A stretch of 64,000 nucleotides of DNA from contig CAVOZC010000006.1 of assembly GCA_963700865.1 (NCBI GenBank), forward strand, positions 32,087-96,086, written 5' to 3'. Below, piece by piece: positions 37,881-48,381 of the stretch; positions within the stretch are counted from its first letter, which is position 1, and each line of letters begins with the position of its first letter. Both the position numbers and the translations under genes were made by a program. The notes beneath the pieces were generated by a model, which saw only the letters and a program-made list of their open reading frames with translations, did no database searches and had not been told where the DNA came from. Source of the DNA: CAVOGJ01 sp963700865. GTDB taxonomy: Bacteria > Planctomycetota > Planctomycetia > Pirellulales > Pirellulaceae.

Positions 37881-40608
37881 TAAGCAACCTCGCCTTCGTC
37901 CAACAGTCTTCTCAGCACCGTCTGCAGGATGCCCCCATTGAGATAGTAGTCCATTTCCACTGGGGTATCGATGCGAACGATGGCTGCAAACTCGCGCGCC
38001 TGGCCGTCCGGCGTCGTCGCCGTCACCGAAACCGTACCTCGGGGCTGCAATGCGCTTGACACGGCAATGTCAAACGATTCCTCGCCAGTCAACCCCAGGG
38101 ATTGCCACGTTTGTCCATCGGCAAACTCGAGTGGCAGCACCCCCATGCCCACCAGGTTGCTGCGATGAATCCGCTCATAGCTTTTCGCAATCACTGCCCG
38201 CACACCCAAGAGCAGCGTGCCCTTGGCCGCCCAATCCCGACTGCTACCCGTGCCATACTCGGCCCCCGCCAAAATGACCAAGGGCACGTCTTCCTCTCGA
38301 TATTTTTCGGCGGCGTCGTAAATCGTCATCTGTTCGCCATCCGGCAGATGCCGAGTCCAGCCACCCTCCGTGCCGGGTGCCAATTGATTGCGAATCCGGA
38401 TGTTCGCAAAGGTACCTCGGTGCATCACGCGATCATTACCGCGGCGAGACCCATAGCTGTTAAAGTCACGTTGCTCGACACCGTGCTCCCGTAGATATCG
38501 GCCGGCCGGGCTGTCCTTGGCGATCGAACCGGCGGGAGAGATATGGTCCGTCGTTACCGAATCGCCCAACAGGCAAAGGACTCGCGCCCCCTTGATGTCG
38601 GTAATCGGCTCGGGAGTGCGGGTAATGCCAACCAGAAACGGCGGCTCTTGAATGTAGGTGCTGGTCGAATCCCACTCGTAGAGATCGCCCGTCGAAGTCT
38701 CGATGGCATTCCACTTTTCATTCGAATCAAAGGCTCGTCCATATTGCTTGCGGAACATCTCCGCGGTCACGCACGTGCCGATCACCTGGGCCACCTCCTC
38801 GTGGGTCGGCCAGATATCCTTGAGATAAACCGGTTGCCCCTGGGGATCGGTGCCGAGCGGATCGTTCAGAAGGTCGACCGTCGTGGAACCGGCGAGCGCA
38901 TACGCCACCACGAGTGGAGGGCTCGCCAGATAATTGGCTTGCACTAGCGGATTGACGCGGCCTTCGAAATTTCGGTTGCCGCTCAGGACCGCCGAGGCCA
39001 CCAGCTCGCCCTCCCGCACCGCCTGGGCAACCGGTTCCGGCAGAGGCCCGCTATTGCCAATGCAGGTCGTGCATCCATAGCCGACCGTATTGAAGCCCAG
39101 TTGATCCAGCGCCTCGGTCAAGCCGGCTTTATCCAGGTAGTCGGTAACCACGCGCGATCCGGGAGCGAGGCTGGTCTTAACGTAATGCGGTACCTGCAAG
39201 CCGCGCTCGACCGCTTTCTGCGCCAGCAACCCCGCGGCAACCATGACGGAGGGATTGCTCGTATTCGTGCAACTGGTAATGGCGGCAATCACCACGGCGC
39301 CATGCGTGATCTCGGTGGCCTGGCCGTTGTTTACGGCCGCTGTCCGTTGCATCGCATCCGGCGATCAGCGCGAATCCCCGCTCGGCGACCGGTGCTGTCA
39401 AACTGCGAGTGAAACTCGACTTCATCTGTGACAGGGGCACACGATCCTGTGGCCGCTTGGGCCCCGCCAACGACGGTTCGACGATGCCCAGGTCAAGCGA
39501 CATCTGGGCCGTGTAGGTGGGTATGGGGGCCGCGTCCGTGCGAAACGTTCCCTGTTCCTTCGTGTATCGTTCGACGAGCGTCACCTCAGCTTCCGTGCGA
39601 CCGGTGCGCCGCAGATAGTTGAGCGTCTCGTCGTCGACCGGGAAATAGCCCATCGTGGCACCATACTCCGGGGCCATATTGGCGATGGTCGCTCGATCCG
39701 CCAGCGTCATACTCGACACCCCCGGTCCGTAGAACTCGACGAACTTGCCGACCACTCCCTGTCGTCGCAGAATTTCGGTGACCGTCAGCACCAGGTCGGT
39801 CGCCGTGGCACCCGATGCCAGGTGGCCCGTCAATTCGAATCCGACCACCTCCGGCATCAGCATGTACAGCGGCTGACCAAGCATCACGGCCTCCGCTTCG
39901 ATGCCACCGACTCCCCAGCCCACGACTCCCAATCCATTGATCATGGTGGTATGGCTGTCGGTTCCCACCAGACGTATCGGGGATGGCGACGTCCCCGGCG
40001 TAATCCTGTCGGACGAAAACGCCCTTCGCAAGAAACTCGAGATTCACCTGGTGGACGATGCCGACGTTGGGTGGCACGGCGCGAAAATTGTCAAACGCCT
40101 GCTGACCCCAGCGGAGGAATTCGTAGCGCTCGCGGTTGCGGCTGAATTCCAAGTCCACGTTCAGTTGCAAGGCATCGCTCGTGCCGAAGCGGTCGACTTG
40201 CACGGAGTGGTCGATCACCAGGTCGACTGGGATCAGTGGATTGATCTTCCTCGGATCGCCCCCGAGCCGCTCCATCGCGCTGCGCATCGCCGCCAGATCG
40301 ACAACGGCCGGGACGCCGGTGAAATCTTGCAGCACGACGCGCGCCGGCATGAACGGGATCTCGGCTTTCGCGGGAGCCGCCGCGTTCCAGGCAGCCAGAC
40401 TGCGAACATCCTCCTCGGTCACGACATACCCGTCGCATGTCCGCAACACGGCTTCCAGCAGATTTCGGATCGAGTAGGGCAGGGCGGTGATGTTCCCCAA
40501 TCCCTGATCTTCCAGCCGCGACAGTCGATAAATTCCCACGGGCCCGCTGCCAGACTCGAAGGTGTCTCGCGCGGAAAACGGATCGTGCTTGGTAGTTTGG
40601 ACATTCAT
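37880..40608 (-). CDS. acnA: Aconitate hydratase A (two frameshifts)
   Basis: Citrate-isocitrate isomerase of the TCA cycle. The [4Fe-4S] ligands are in ITSCTNTSNP and YGCTTCIGNSGPLP; other markers are VLQDFTGVPAVVDLAAMR, VGTDSHTTMINGLGV, and AGAEYGTGSSRDWAAKG. The reading frame changes twice. At about 39972, GATACGTCTGG should read GATACGCTGG (one extra T), which restores DTLVGTDSHTT. At about 39355-39375, between GFALIAGC and AAVNNGQATEI, another one-base shift is needed. Both fall in a single-copy core-metabolism gene, so assembly or sequencing error is more likely than loss. ATG 40608 gives MNVQTTKHDPF and about 909 residues, the normal length. Confidence 0.92.
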
Positions 40609-40836
40609 GGCGACCACTCCCCAGTCTCTCTGATGCGGCAGGCAAACAGCTGTGCGATGCTCCATTCTAGGAAATTCACTCGTCGCTGTCTTCTGGAGGT
40701 GCGGCTGCTACGTTCGCAACGGCGGTTGGTTACGTTGACCGACGACATTCGGTCTCGGCAGGTCTCAACAAGCCTGTTATGTTTGAGGCCTGATTCGCCG
40801 CCCGCCAACGCCCCGCCGGTAGCCTGATCGACCGCC

Positions 40837-41691
40837 ATGACCAATATCGACCAATTTGAGAGCGTATTTCGGGCAGCGAACAAGGAGCGTTTCGCGCTCC
40901 AGCCGTTTTCGCTCGACCGCATCCTGGTGGTGACGGATTTGCCCCGAGCCGAATCGGGGTCGATCGCCGCCGAAGCCCAGACGTTGCTGGACCACGTACT
41001 GGCGCGGCGGGCGGTCGACTGGACCGTGTGTGGTTCCGACGACTATGCGTCCGTCGACGCGCTGGTGGCCCAGATCGCAACGGTGGGACCCGACCTCATT
41101 TGCACCTATCGCAATTTGAAGACCCCTGCCACGGCTTTCCCTTATTCACTAGGCACCTACCTCGATGTTATGACGCAGGCCACCGCTGTCCCCGTACTTG
41201 TCTTGCCGCGCCCGGAGATGCCTGACCGGCACGTGCCCGACAATACCGATTCGGTGATGGTCATTACCGACCATTTGACGGGTGATCATCGGCTCGTCAG
41301 TGTCGCGCTACACCTGACGCAACCCGGTGGGACCTTGCGACTGACCCATATCGAGGATGAGGCCCGTTATCGCCGCTTTGTGGACATTATCTCCAAGATC
41401 CCCAGCCTCAACACGGCCACCGCCGAGCAGGCGTTACGCGACCAACTGCTGAAGGAGCCCAAGGACTATATCCAGTCGACGGTGGAGATTCTGGAGACGC
41501 TCGGTCTGGACCTGAAGGTGCAACCGATTGTGGCCACGGGAAATCATCTTCGCGATTATCGCTCGTTCATCGAACAGCACCGAGTCGACCTGCTGGTCAT
41601 GAACACCAAGGACGAAGGCCAATTGGCAATGCACGGTCTGGCATATCCGCTGGCCGTGGAGCTGCGGAATACACCAATGCTGCTGCTTTAG
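40837..41691 (+). CDS. Universal stress protein-like protein
   Basis: About 284 residues, two UspA-like halves. The first half reads LDRILVVTDLPRAESGSIAA and PVLVLPRPEM, the second DSVMVITDHLTGDHRLVSVA and HRVDLLVMNTKDEGQLAMHG, ending with PLAVELRNTPMLLL, which is the usual closing strand. The ATP-binding glycine motif of classical UspA is not evident, so it may not bind ATP. It is just upstream of the Na+/H+ antiporter-like gene, a common pairing. ATG 40837. Confidence 0.78.
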   Translation: MTNIDQFESVFRAANKERFALQPFSLDRILVVTDLPRAESGSIAAEAQTLLDHVLARRAVDWTVCGSDDYASVDALVAQIATVGPDLICTYRNLKTPATAFPYSLGTYLDVMTQATAVPVLVLPRPEMPDRHVPDNTDSVMVITDHLTGDHRLVSVALHLTQPGGTLRLTHIEDEARYRRFVDIISKIPSLNTATAEQALRDQLLKEPKDYIQSTVEILETLGLDLKVQPIVATGNHLRDYRSFIEQHRVDLLVMNTKDEGQLAMHGLAYPLAVELRNTPMLLL

Positions 41692-41782
41692 CCAAGGTCG
41701 CGGATCGTTCCGCGATCCGGGCGGCGGAGTCACCGTTGACGGCCGGAAGACCATTTGAACAGCAACGACGTACGGTACGGTC

Positions 41783-41801
41783 CTGACCGCGGAGCGGTCA
41801 G
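41783..41801. repeat. Dispersed hairpin repeat, copy 2
   Basis: CTGACCGC at 41783-41790 and GCGGTCAG at 41794-41801 with a three-base loop. It shares its flanks TC and CGAC with copy 1 at 31756. It lies between the stress-protein and antiporter genes, 33 bases before the antiporter start. Confidence 0.7.
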
Positions 41802-41833
41802 CGACTTTGGATCCTCCCACCCGCCTCCGCATC

Positions 41834-43402
41834 ATGGAAAGCCTGCACCCCATCATGGCCGCGACGCACGAGGTACCACTTGGAATTACGCTTTTTTTTG
41901 GGCTGCTCCTTGTGAGCCTGATTCTTTGTCTTGCATTCGAGGAAAAACTGCATGCCAAAAAATCAGTCATTGCGGGCAGCTTCGCCCTGCTATGCCTTTT
42001 TCTCGGGAGCTGGTGGGAGCTGCTCCCGTTCGAACCGATCGTGGTTGGCAGCCATGCCGTTGTCCAACACGATCTGTTTCACGCTGAGTACGTGGATCAC
42101 GATCATCAACTTCACCAGGTCACCGTAGCCGACGAGACACCCGACGCGGCTCACAGCCCGACCGACGAGTCGCCACACAGCGAAGCACCCCCGACGGTCC
42201 ATCTCGACGGCGAACGCATCATGATGCCGGTCTACATTCCGGCCGTCGACTGGGGCGTGATCGCCATCATCCTCGGCTCCAGCCTGTTTGTGGACATCAC
42301 CAGCAAATCGGGACTGTTTACCTGGATTGCGCTGAAAGTCACCAAGGCATCTGGCGGTGATCCGGTCAAGCTGCTCGTCTCGTATGGCGTCATGACCGTG
42401 GTCTTTTCGGCCGTCCTGAACAATGTGACCGCCATGATCATCGTCGGTTCGCTGACCGCTGTCTCGCTGAACAAACTGGGACGCGACGACAAACTGCTCG
42501 GATTCCTGCTGGTGGAGGGATTGCTCACGAACATTGGCGGTCTGCTGACGCTGATTAGCTCGGTGCCCAATATCATCGTTGGCACGGCGGCTAATATCAG
42601 CTTTCTGGAATTTGTCTACAAAGCCGCCCCGTATGTCGTGATCGCCACCCTCGCCACCCTGGCCATGGCGGTTCGCTTGTTCAAGATTTATCCACTCCGC
42701 GACGCAGAGGAGAAAGCCGCCGCGCACGACCTGGTCGCCGCCTTTGACGAGAATGACGGAATCGAGAGTTGGGGCTTCTTCTGGTTTGGAGCCGCCATGC
42801 TTGTGCTGTTTATCGTGACAATCGCCACGACGTCCGTGCTGCCGGTCATTAGTGATTTGGAGATGGGATTCGTGGCGCTGGCATTCGCGGGAGTCATGCT
42901 GCTGCGCTACAAGAGCCAGGCGGACGAGTTTTATCGGGCCATCGACTGGGATTTGATCGGATTCTTCATGGCGCTGTTCGTGGTCATCAACGTGATGGAG
43001 CACGCGCAGGTACTCCAAGCCATCGGAGCCGGACTGGCTCAGGTCATCGGCTGGGGCGACACCCTGGGCACGGCCGCCGTTCTGATCGCTTCCGCCGCCT
43101 TCAGCAGTGTGACCGATAATATTCCGCTGGCTGCCATGCTGGCCAAGATCCTCGCGGGGCTGGGCACGCCCATCAATACGGCGGATACCGCTGCCTCACC
43201 ACTATGGTGGGCGGTGATTTTCGGCGCGAACCTGGGTGGCAACCTGACCCCCATCGGTTCCGCCTCGACCCTGGTAGCGGTCACGATCGTCCACCGCCAT
43301 AAACTTTCACTCTCGTTTGCGGGTTTCGTGAAGGCGGCCGCACCCTTTGCCGTGGTCCAGTTGGCTCTGGCCACGGCCTACGTCTTATTGGTCCTGAGCT
43401 AG
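41834..43402 (+). CDS. NhaD/ArsB-type (ion transporter superfamily) sodium:proton antiporter
   Basis: Polytopic inner-membrane protein with about twelve spans. Features typical of NhaD/P-type permeases: VDWGVIAIILGSSLFVDIT, SAVLNNVTAMIIVGSLT, EGLLTNIGGLLTLISSVPN, and at the other end SVTDNIPLAAMLAKI and GANLGGNLTPIGSASTLVAV, the two inverted-repeat halves with unwound NxxxT turns. A His/Asp/Glu-rich hydrophilic stretch (about residues 75-130) between early spans is unusual and may be a sensing or cation-gating loop. ATG 41834 (MESLHPIM). Lies in a cluster with the stress protein and PTS-IIA gene. Confidence 0.85.
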   Translation: MESLHPIMAATHEVPLGITLFFGLLLVSLILCLAFEEKLHAKKSVIAGSFALLCLFLGSWWELLPFEPIVVGSHAVVQHDLFHAEYVDHDHQLHQVTVADETPDAAHSPTDESPHSEAPPTVHLDGERIMMPVYIPAVDWGVIAIILGSSLFVDITSKSGLFTWIALKVTKASGGDPVKLLVSYGVMTVVFSAVLNNVTAMIIVGSLTAVSLNKLGRDDKLLGFLLVEGLLTNIGGLLTLISSVPNIIVGTAANISFLEFVYKAAPYVVIATLATLAMAVRLFKIYPLRDAEEKAAAHDLVAAFDENDGIESWGFFWFGAAMLVLFIVTIATTSVLPVISDLEMGFVALAFAGVMLLRYKSQADEFYRAIDWDLIGFFMALFVVINVMEHAQVLQAIGAGLAQVIGWGDTLGTAAVLIASAAFSSVTDNIPLAAMLAKILAGLGTPINTADTAASPLWWAVIFGANLGGNLTPIGSASTLVAVTIVHRHKLSLSFAGFVKAAAPFAVVQLALATAYVLLVLS

Positions 43403-43634
43403 AAGCAAAAACGCGACAGGATATGAGTAGCGTCGCCGTCCCGGCGGCGTTGACCCGCCAGCAATCCCGCCGATCACCGGCCAAACAAGCATCGCCAACA
43501 AACTTCCCTTCGAGTTGTAAATGGAATTTCAACTCCCCGCAGCCGAGGACGGCTACGCGACGATCCATTTCCGCCCAGACAACTAAGCCCGTATAATACC
43601 GAACCTCCCCAGATACCACTCCACGTTGGCTGCC

Positions 43635-44339
43635 ATGACTCGAGACGAAGATTTCGATATCGCCTCGCTCGCGAACTACCTCCACCTGACACCTCAGCAG
43701 GTGGAAAAGCTGGCCAGCCGCGATCAGATTCCCTGTCGCCGAGTGGGCGGTGAATTACGATTTTCGCCCGCCGAGATTCACCATTGGATGGAAGAACGGA
43801 TGGGGGTCCTCGACGATGCCGAGTTGGCTCGCGTCGAGGACCGATTGCAACCGGCGCACGAAGACGCACCGCTGACCGTCGCCCAGTACCTCACGATCGA
43901 CACGATTGCGAATCCCCTCATCGCTCGTACACGCAATTCGGTCATCAATGCCATGACCGATTTGGCCGCCAGCACGGGGATGTTGTGGGACCCGGAAAAA
44001 ATGGCCGAAGCCGTGCGGGCTCGCGAAGACCTGCAATCGACCGCCATGGACAACGGCGTCGCCTTGCTGCATCCGCGACGGCCACTTCCGAACATACTGG
44101 GCGACACGATCATTGCCCTCGGGCTGACGGGGCAGGGGATCCCCTTCGGCGGCAGCCATGTGCTGACTGACGTCTTCTGGCTGATTTGCTCCGTGGACGA
44201 ACGATCGCACCTGCGGGCGTTGGCCCGCATCAGCCGTTTGCTGGCGACCGAGCCGTTTCTCGAACAACTCCGCGGCTGTCACGATCCCATGGCCATGCTG
44301 GACCTCGTCCGCGCCACCGAGCAATTGCTGGACGGTTGA
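43635..44339 (+). CDS. PTS IIA (PtsN-like) domain fused to excisionase-type helix-turn-helix
   Basis: Residues 1-55 are an excisionase/MerR-like DNA-binding unit (FDIASLANYLHLTPQQVEKL, DQIPCRRVGGELRFSPAEIH), followed by a PTS EIIA domain of the fructose/nitrogen type with a phosphorylatable-His context in AMDNGVALLHPRRPLPN, then ILGDTIIALGLTGQGIPFG and LRALARISRLL. The fusion implies a phosphorylation-controlled transcription regulator. The frame extends to TTG 43626; ATG 43635 is preferred. It ends 7 bases before the receiver-like gene, so they are one operon. Confidence 0.82.
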   Translation: MTRDEDFDIASLANYLHLTPQQVEKLASRDQIPCRRVGGELRFSPAEIHHWMEERMGVLDDAELARVEDRLQPAHEDAPLTVAQYLTIDTIANPLIARTRNSVINAMTDLAASTGMLWDPEKMAEAVRAREDLQSTAMDNGVALLHPRRPLPNILGDTIIALGLTGQGIPFGGSHVLTDVFWLICSVDERSHLRALARISRLLATEPFLEQLRGCHDPMAMLDLVRATEQLLDG

Positions 44340-44346
44340 GACGACC

Positions 44347-45214
44347 ATGCTCGACACCCCGCCCGTACCCCGGCCGACCTGTTTCGTGCTCGGCGACCTA
44401 TCGCGACCCGAGTTCCGACTGGCCAGGGAATGGTTGCGTGCCCAAGCGCAACCTGTTTACTGTGCCGGCAATGCGCCCGATCCACTCGGGGGCTGGATTG
44501 CAGATACGGACCCCGACGTCGTCATCATTGTCCAAACGCGTCCCGGCGAACATCGACCAACGCTCGTGGACCGCCTGCGAAGACGTTTTCCACTCACGCC
44601 GCTGGTGGTCTTGACAGGAAGTTGGTGCGAAGGCGAAACACGCAGTGGCCATCCGCTGGCAGCGGCGTGGCGCATCCCCTGGTATGACTTTGAGCCACGT
44701 ATGTCTTGGGCTTGGCAAGACGTGCCGGCGGGCCATCCTTCGCGGCTGCATCGGCCCCTCCTGATCAGTGATGAAGATCGCTGGTACCAGGACCTGCAAT
44801 GTGACGAAACGCTCCGCGGCTTCCGCGTGGGCATCGTTGCGGCGGCGCAGGCGCAATTTGAGAGCCTCCGCGACACGCTCGTTTCGCTGGGCTTGCCAGT
44901 CACCCGCAGTACCGCTCGCGATCGGATCCGCGTACGACGAGACGCAGCGTCCGCGGGTCCTCCTCTGGGACGACGCGGCGGGCCCCCGGACGAACGGTCC
45001 GGGGATCGTCGCCATGATCGAGGACCATTCACCAACGATTCCAGGCCTGGCACTGCTGACGTTTCCCCGCGTGCAAACGGTCGAACGGCTCTTCGCGGCT
45101 GGTATCCGAGGCGTGATGCCCAAGCCATTTCACGTGGCCGATCTCCTCTGGCACCTGCGGCGATTGGCTGCGGAAACCGGCGATTTCCCGGCTCAGCCCG
45201 GCACGCGGCCGTAA
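44347..45214 (+). CDS. Receiver-like regulatory protein (frameshifted)
   Basis: Unassigned, but the second half resembles a response-regulator receiver: VLLWDDAAG (acidic pair), PGLALLTFPRVQTVERLFAAG and GVMPKPFHVADLLWHLR, the Lys-Pro-Phe of receivers. The first half (PDVVIIVQTRPGEHRPTLVD, FPLTPLVVLTGSW) looks like a degenerate receiver. The two halves are joined by a +1 shift at about 44925-44940, giving SAYDETQRPRVLLWDD after STA. The start ATG is 7 bases after the PTS-IIA stop. A regulatory role with that protein is inferred from position and fold only. Confidence 0.6.
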
Positions 45215-45392
45215 CGCACCAGGCGGGCTCGCGCATCGCTCGCGGAACCCGCCATCGGCGAAATCAATGGTTCGCCGCCCCACTTCCAGCTCTCTTACTG
45301 TACTGCTGCCGAGCACAACTCGCGAATTCCCCGGCAACTTGGTAAGCTGGCGGATTCGTCCGTATCCACGTCTTTCGATAGTGACCCTGTGT

Positions 45393-46773
45393 ATGTCAAC
45401 CAGCCTTACTTATCCTCCGGCCCGCGAAAAGAACCAGGCGAAGGGAACCTATGCCTTCGTCAGTCTGGGCTGTCCCAAGAATCTGGTCGACAGTGAGCGG
45501 ATGTTGGGACTGCTGCAATTGGACGGCTACCAACTGGTGGCCGAACCGGACGGGAGCCGACTTTGTCGTCGTCAACACCTGCGGCTTCATCGAACGGGCA
45601 CGCGACGAATCGTATGCGGCGATCCACGAAATGATCGGCCTCAAGCGGGCTGCCAAGACGAAGGGTGTCATCGTTTCTGGTTGCCTGGCCGAGCGGCAAA
45701 AAGAAGCGCTGTTGGAAGAACTGCCAGACATCGACCACCTCGTCGGCGTCTTTGGCCGAGAGGAAATCACCAAGGTGGCGGATCGACTTGTCGGTCATCT
45801 GACGGAGCAGCGTTCGGTCTTTCGTCCCGCGCCGATTCGAGCGTTGCCCGATCAGCAGCGGCTGCGGATCACGCCCCGTCACTTTGCTTATCTAAAGATC
45901 TCGGAGGGTTGCGATCGACTCTGCACATTCTGCGCGATTCCAAAAATGCGTGGCAAGCACGCGACGAAACCACTTGAAGCAGTCATCGCCGAGGCCCGCG
46001 AGCTGGCGGCGGACGGTGTCCGTGAGTTGATCATCGTGGCTCAAGATACCACATACTATGGCATGGATTTGTATGGCGAACCGCGATTGGTCGAGCTGCT
46101 GCAGGAACTTGAGCAGGTCGACGGCATCGAGTGGATTCGCCTGATGTACTTCTACCCGATGTACGTCTCCGATCGCCTGATCGAAACGATTGCCAGCAGC
46201 CGCAAGATTGTCCCCTATCTCGATATGCCGCTGCAGCACATCAACGATACGATGCTCAAACGGATGGCTCGTCGAGTCAACCGGGCCGACACGATCGACC
46301 TCCTCGACCGATTACGTCGGGCCATTCCCGATCTCGTGTTGCGGACCACCTTCATCACGGGCTTTCCCGGCGAGACCGAGGAGCAGTTCGCCGAACTTTG
46401 CGATTTCGTTCGCGAGTATCGCTTTGAACGCATGGGAGCCTTCACTTATTCGTTTGAGTCCGATACGCCATCCGCGGTGCTTCCCGATCATATCTCGCAG
46501 GAAGTCATGGAAGATCGTCGCGATCGGCTGATGGCCGAGCAGCAGCAAGTCGCCTTCGCCTGGAATGAACGGCAGATCGGCAAACAGATCGCGGTCATCC
46601 TGGACCAACCCGTGGTCGGCGAAGCCACGGCCTGGATGGGCCGCTCCCACGCCGACGCGCCCGATGTGGATAGTCTCGTCTGGGTGACCGGCGAAGGTCT
46701 CTCAGCGGGACAGATCGTGCGTTGCGAAGTCGTCGCCACCCAGGGTTACGACCTGATCGCCGCGGCGATTTAG
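45393..46773 (+). CDS. rimO: Ribosomal protein S12 methylthiotransferase (one frameshift)
   Basis: Radical-SAM methylthiotransferase acting on Asp88 of ribosomal protein S12. The N-terminal cluster ligands are in AFVSLGCPKNLVDSERM, VVNTCGFIERARDES and VIVSGCLAERQK; the radical SAM motif is GCDRLCTFCAIPKMRG; a TRAM-like domain closes the protein. The first 50 residues are in another frame; the break is at about 45546-45549, where GACGGGAGCC should read GACGGAGCC (one extra G in a G run), giving DGADFVVVNTCG. ATG 45393 (MSTSLTYPPAREKN). About 459 residues when repaired, normal for the family. Confidence 0.92.
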
Positions 46774-46820
46774 CGCATCGCCGGCGAACCGGCCCCGTCC
46801 GGGCCGGGGTGGATGCGCGC

Positions 46821-46976
46821 GACAAGCTTGTAGCCTGTCGACGTGGGACAAGCTCGCAGCCTGTCGACGTGGGTCAAGCTTCCAGCCTGTCGACGTGGGA
46901 TAGGCTTCCAGCCTGTCGACGTGGGATAGGCTTCCAGCCTGTCAACGTGAGACAAGCTTCTAGCCTGTCGTGTTCG
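46821..46976. repeat. Six-unit 26-bp tandem repeat array
   Basis: Six contiguous units of 26 bases, for example starting GACAAGCTTGTAGCCTGTCG, each a degenerate palindrome GACAAGC/GCCTGTC plus GACGTGG. There are no spacers, so it is not CRISPR. The last unit ends GTGTTCG, as does the solo copy at 28796. It lies between the convergent rimO and ispG genes. Both strands are open across it in some frames (VDRLEAYPTSTGWKP-like), but no gene start or homology supports coding. Confidence 0.9.
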
Positions 46977-47019
46977 GCACCCGTCTTGGCGGTGCTGTCG
47001 TCGTCGAGCGGCCCCAGTG

Positions 47020-48165
47020 TTAAACGACCCCCGTCCGCGCCTCGATCAGTGCATCCAGCTCCTGCTTTAACCGCCCCAGAATTTCGTCGTAGGCAAACTG
47101 CCCCAGCGGCTCGCTGCCCCGTTTCAGATTCACGTAATTGGGACCACACCACAGCCCCAAATCCGCATCATCGGTCTCACCGGGTCCATTCACCCGGCAT
47201 CCCATCACGGCAATCGTCAAGGCATGTTCCTGAGCGTACTTCGTCATCTCCTTGACATTTTCGGCCAGGGTGATGAATTCTTCGTTTTCCACGCGAGAAC
47301 AACTGGGACACGAGATGATATTCAGCGAGTCCTTATTGAATTCCACGACCGACCGCACGCGGCCTTCGGAAATGTCCTTCAAGATCTGACGACCGGCCAC
47401 GATCTCTTCCGGCTTGCGAGCATTTGGAACCGTCAGGGAAACACGGATCGTATCCCCAATACCGCGGCTGATGAGTTGTTCGAAGGCGATCCGTGTCTTA
47501 ATGACGCCGTCCGGTGGCAGTCCGGCTTCCGTGACGCCCAGGTGCAGTGGCACATCCGGCCGTCGCTCCGCAAAACGTCGATTAACTTCAATCACCTTTT
47601 GTGGATCGGAGTCTTTCAGCGACACGCAATAGCGGACGAAACCCAACTCATCGAGCAACTCGCAGTGTTCCCAGGCGCTCTCGAGCATCGGGGTGACCGA
47701 ATCGTCGGCTTCGAATTTGGCCAGCTTGTCCGGATCGACACTGCCGCAATTGACGCCGACGCGGATGGCACAGTCGTTGTCGGTGGCGACGGCAGCCAGG
47801 TACTGCACTTTTTCCTGCCACGGCTTCTCGCGCTCGTGGTGATAGAGGTGACCGGGGTTATAGCGAATCTTGTCGACATGCGGTCCCACGAGTTCCGCCA
47901 TGCGGTAGTTCTCCTGCAGGTCGACCGACAGATTGGCGGAAGTCTGGCGACGGATCTCCGCCAGTGCCTCAGCATCCTTTCGATTGTCGACGGCGATCCG
48001 CACAACGTCGGCGCCGGCGGCGTGCAATGCGTTGACCTGAGCCACCGTGGCGTCGACGTCCTGCGTGTGGGTCGCGGTCATGCTCTGGACCGCGATCGGG
48101 TGGTCGGCTCCGATCGTCACGCTCCCAATGCGAACAGGCCGTGTCGGATTTCGTTCGATTTCCAC
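47020..48165 (-). CDS. ispG: (E)-4-hydroxy-3-methylbut-2-enyl-diphosphate synthase
   Basis: MEP-pathway enzyme converting MEcPP to HMBPP with a [4Fe-4S] cluster. Cluster ligands are in SCPSCSRVENEE and AVMGCRVNGPGETDDAD; other markers are GADHPIAVQSMTATHTQD and NPGHLYHHEREKPWQEK (TIM-barrel phosphate side). 381 residues, the shorter bacterial form without the plant-type insert. Start ATG 48165. It converges on rimO across the 26-bp repeat array. Confidence 0.95.
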   Translation of the reverse strand: MEIERNPTRPVRIGSVTIGADHPIAVQSMTATHTQDVDATVAQVNALHAAGADVVRIAVDNRKDAEALAEIRRQTSANLSVDLQENYRMAELVGPHVDKIRYNPGHLYHHEREKPWQEKVQYLAAVATDNDCAIRVGVNCGSVDPDKLAKFEADDSVTPMLESAWEHCELLDELGFVRYCVSLKDSDPQKVIEVNRRFAERRPDVPLHLGVTEAGLPPDGVIKTRIAFEQLISRGIGDTIRVSLTVPNARKPEEIVAGRQILKDISEGRVRSVVEFNKDSLNIISCPSCSRVENEEFITLAENVKEMTKYAQEHALTIAVMGCRVNGPGETDDADLGLWCGPNYVNLKRGSEPLGQFAYDEILGRLKQELDALIEARTGVV

Positions 48166-48381
48166 AAATGCGACTCCCCATGAGACCAGCGGGCGATCCG
48201 GCCGGATTGGCGGGACCTCTTCCTCAACGAATGCCTGATTCCGCTCATTGTTTCGAACCGCACGCTGGATGACAATGTCACCAGCGGCTCACGTTTGCTG
48301 GGATCGAGTGCCGCTTTTCCGGAGCTTCGGGCACAAGTCTGGGGCCATTACTTCACCGGCTCCCACTCACGATGGGCCACC

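Noticed and set aside
41990..43018. Minus-strand 342-residue frame
   Set aside because: Antisense shadow of the Na+/H+ antiporter gene, His/Asp/Gln-rich nonsense.
46821..46976. Possible CRISPR array
   Set aside because: Units are contiguous with no spacers and no cas genes; it is a tandem repeat.
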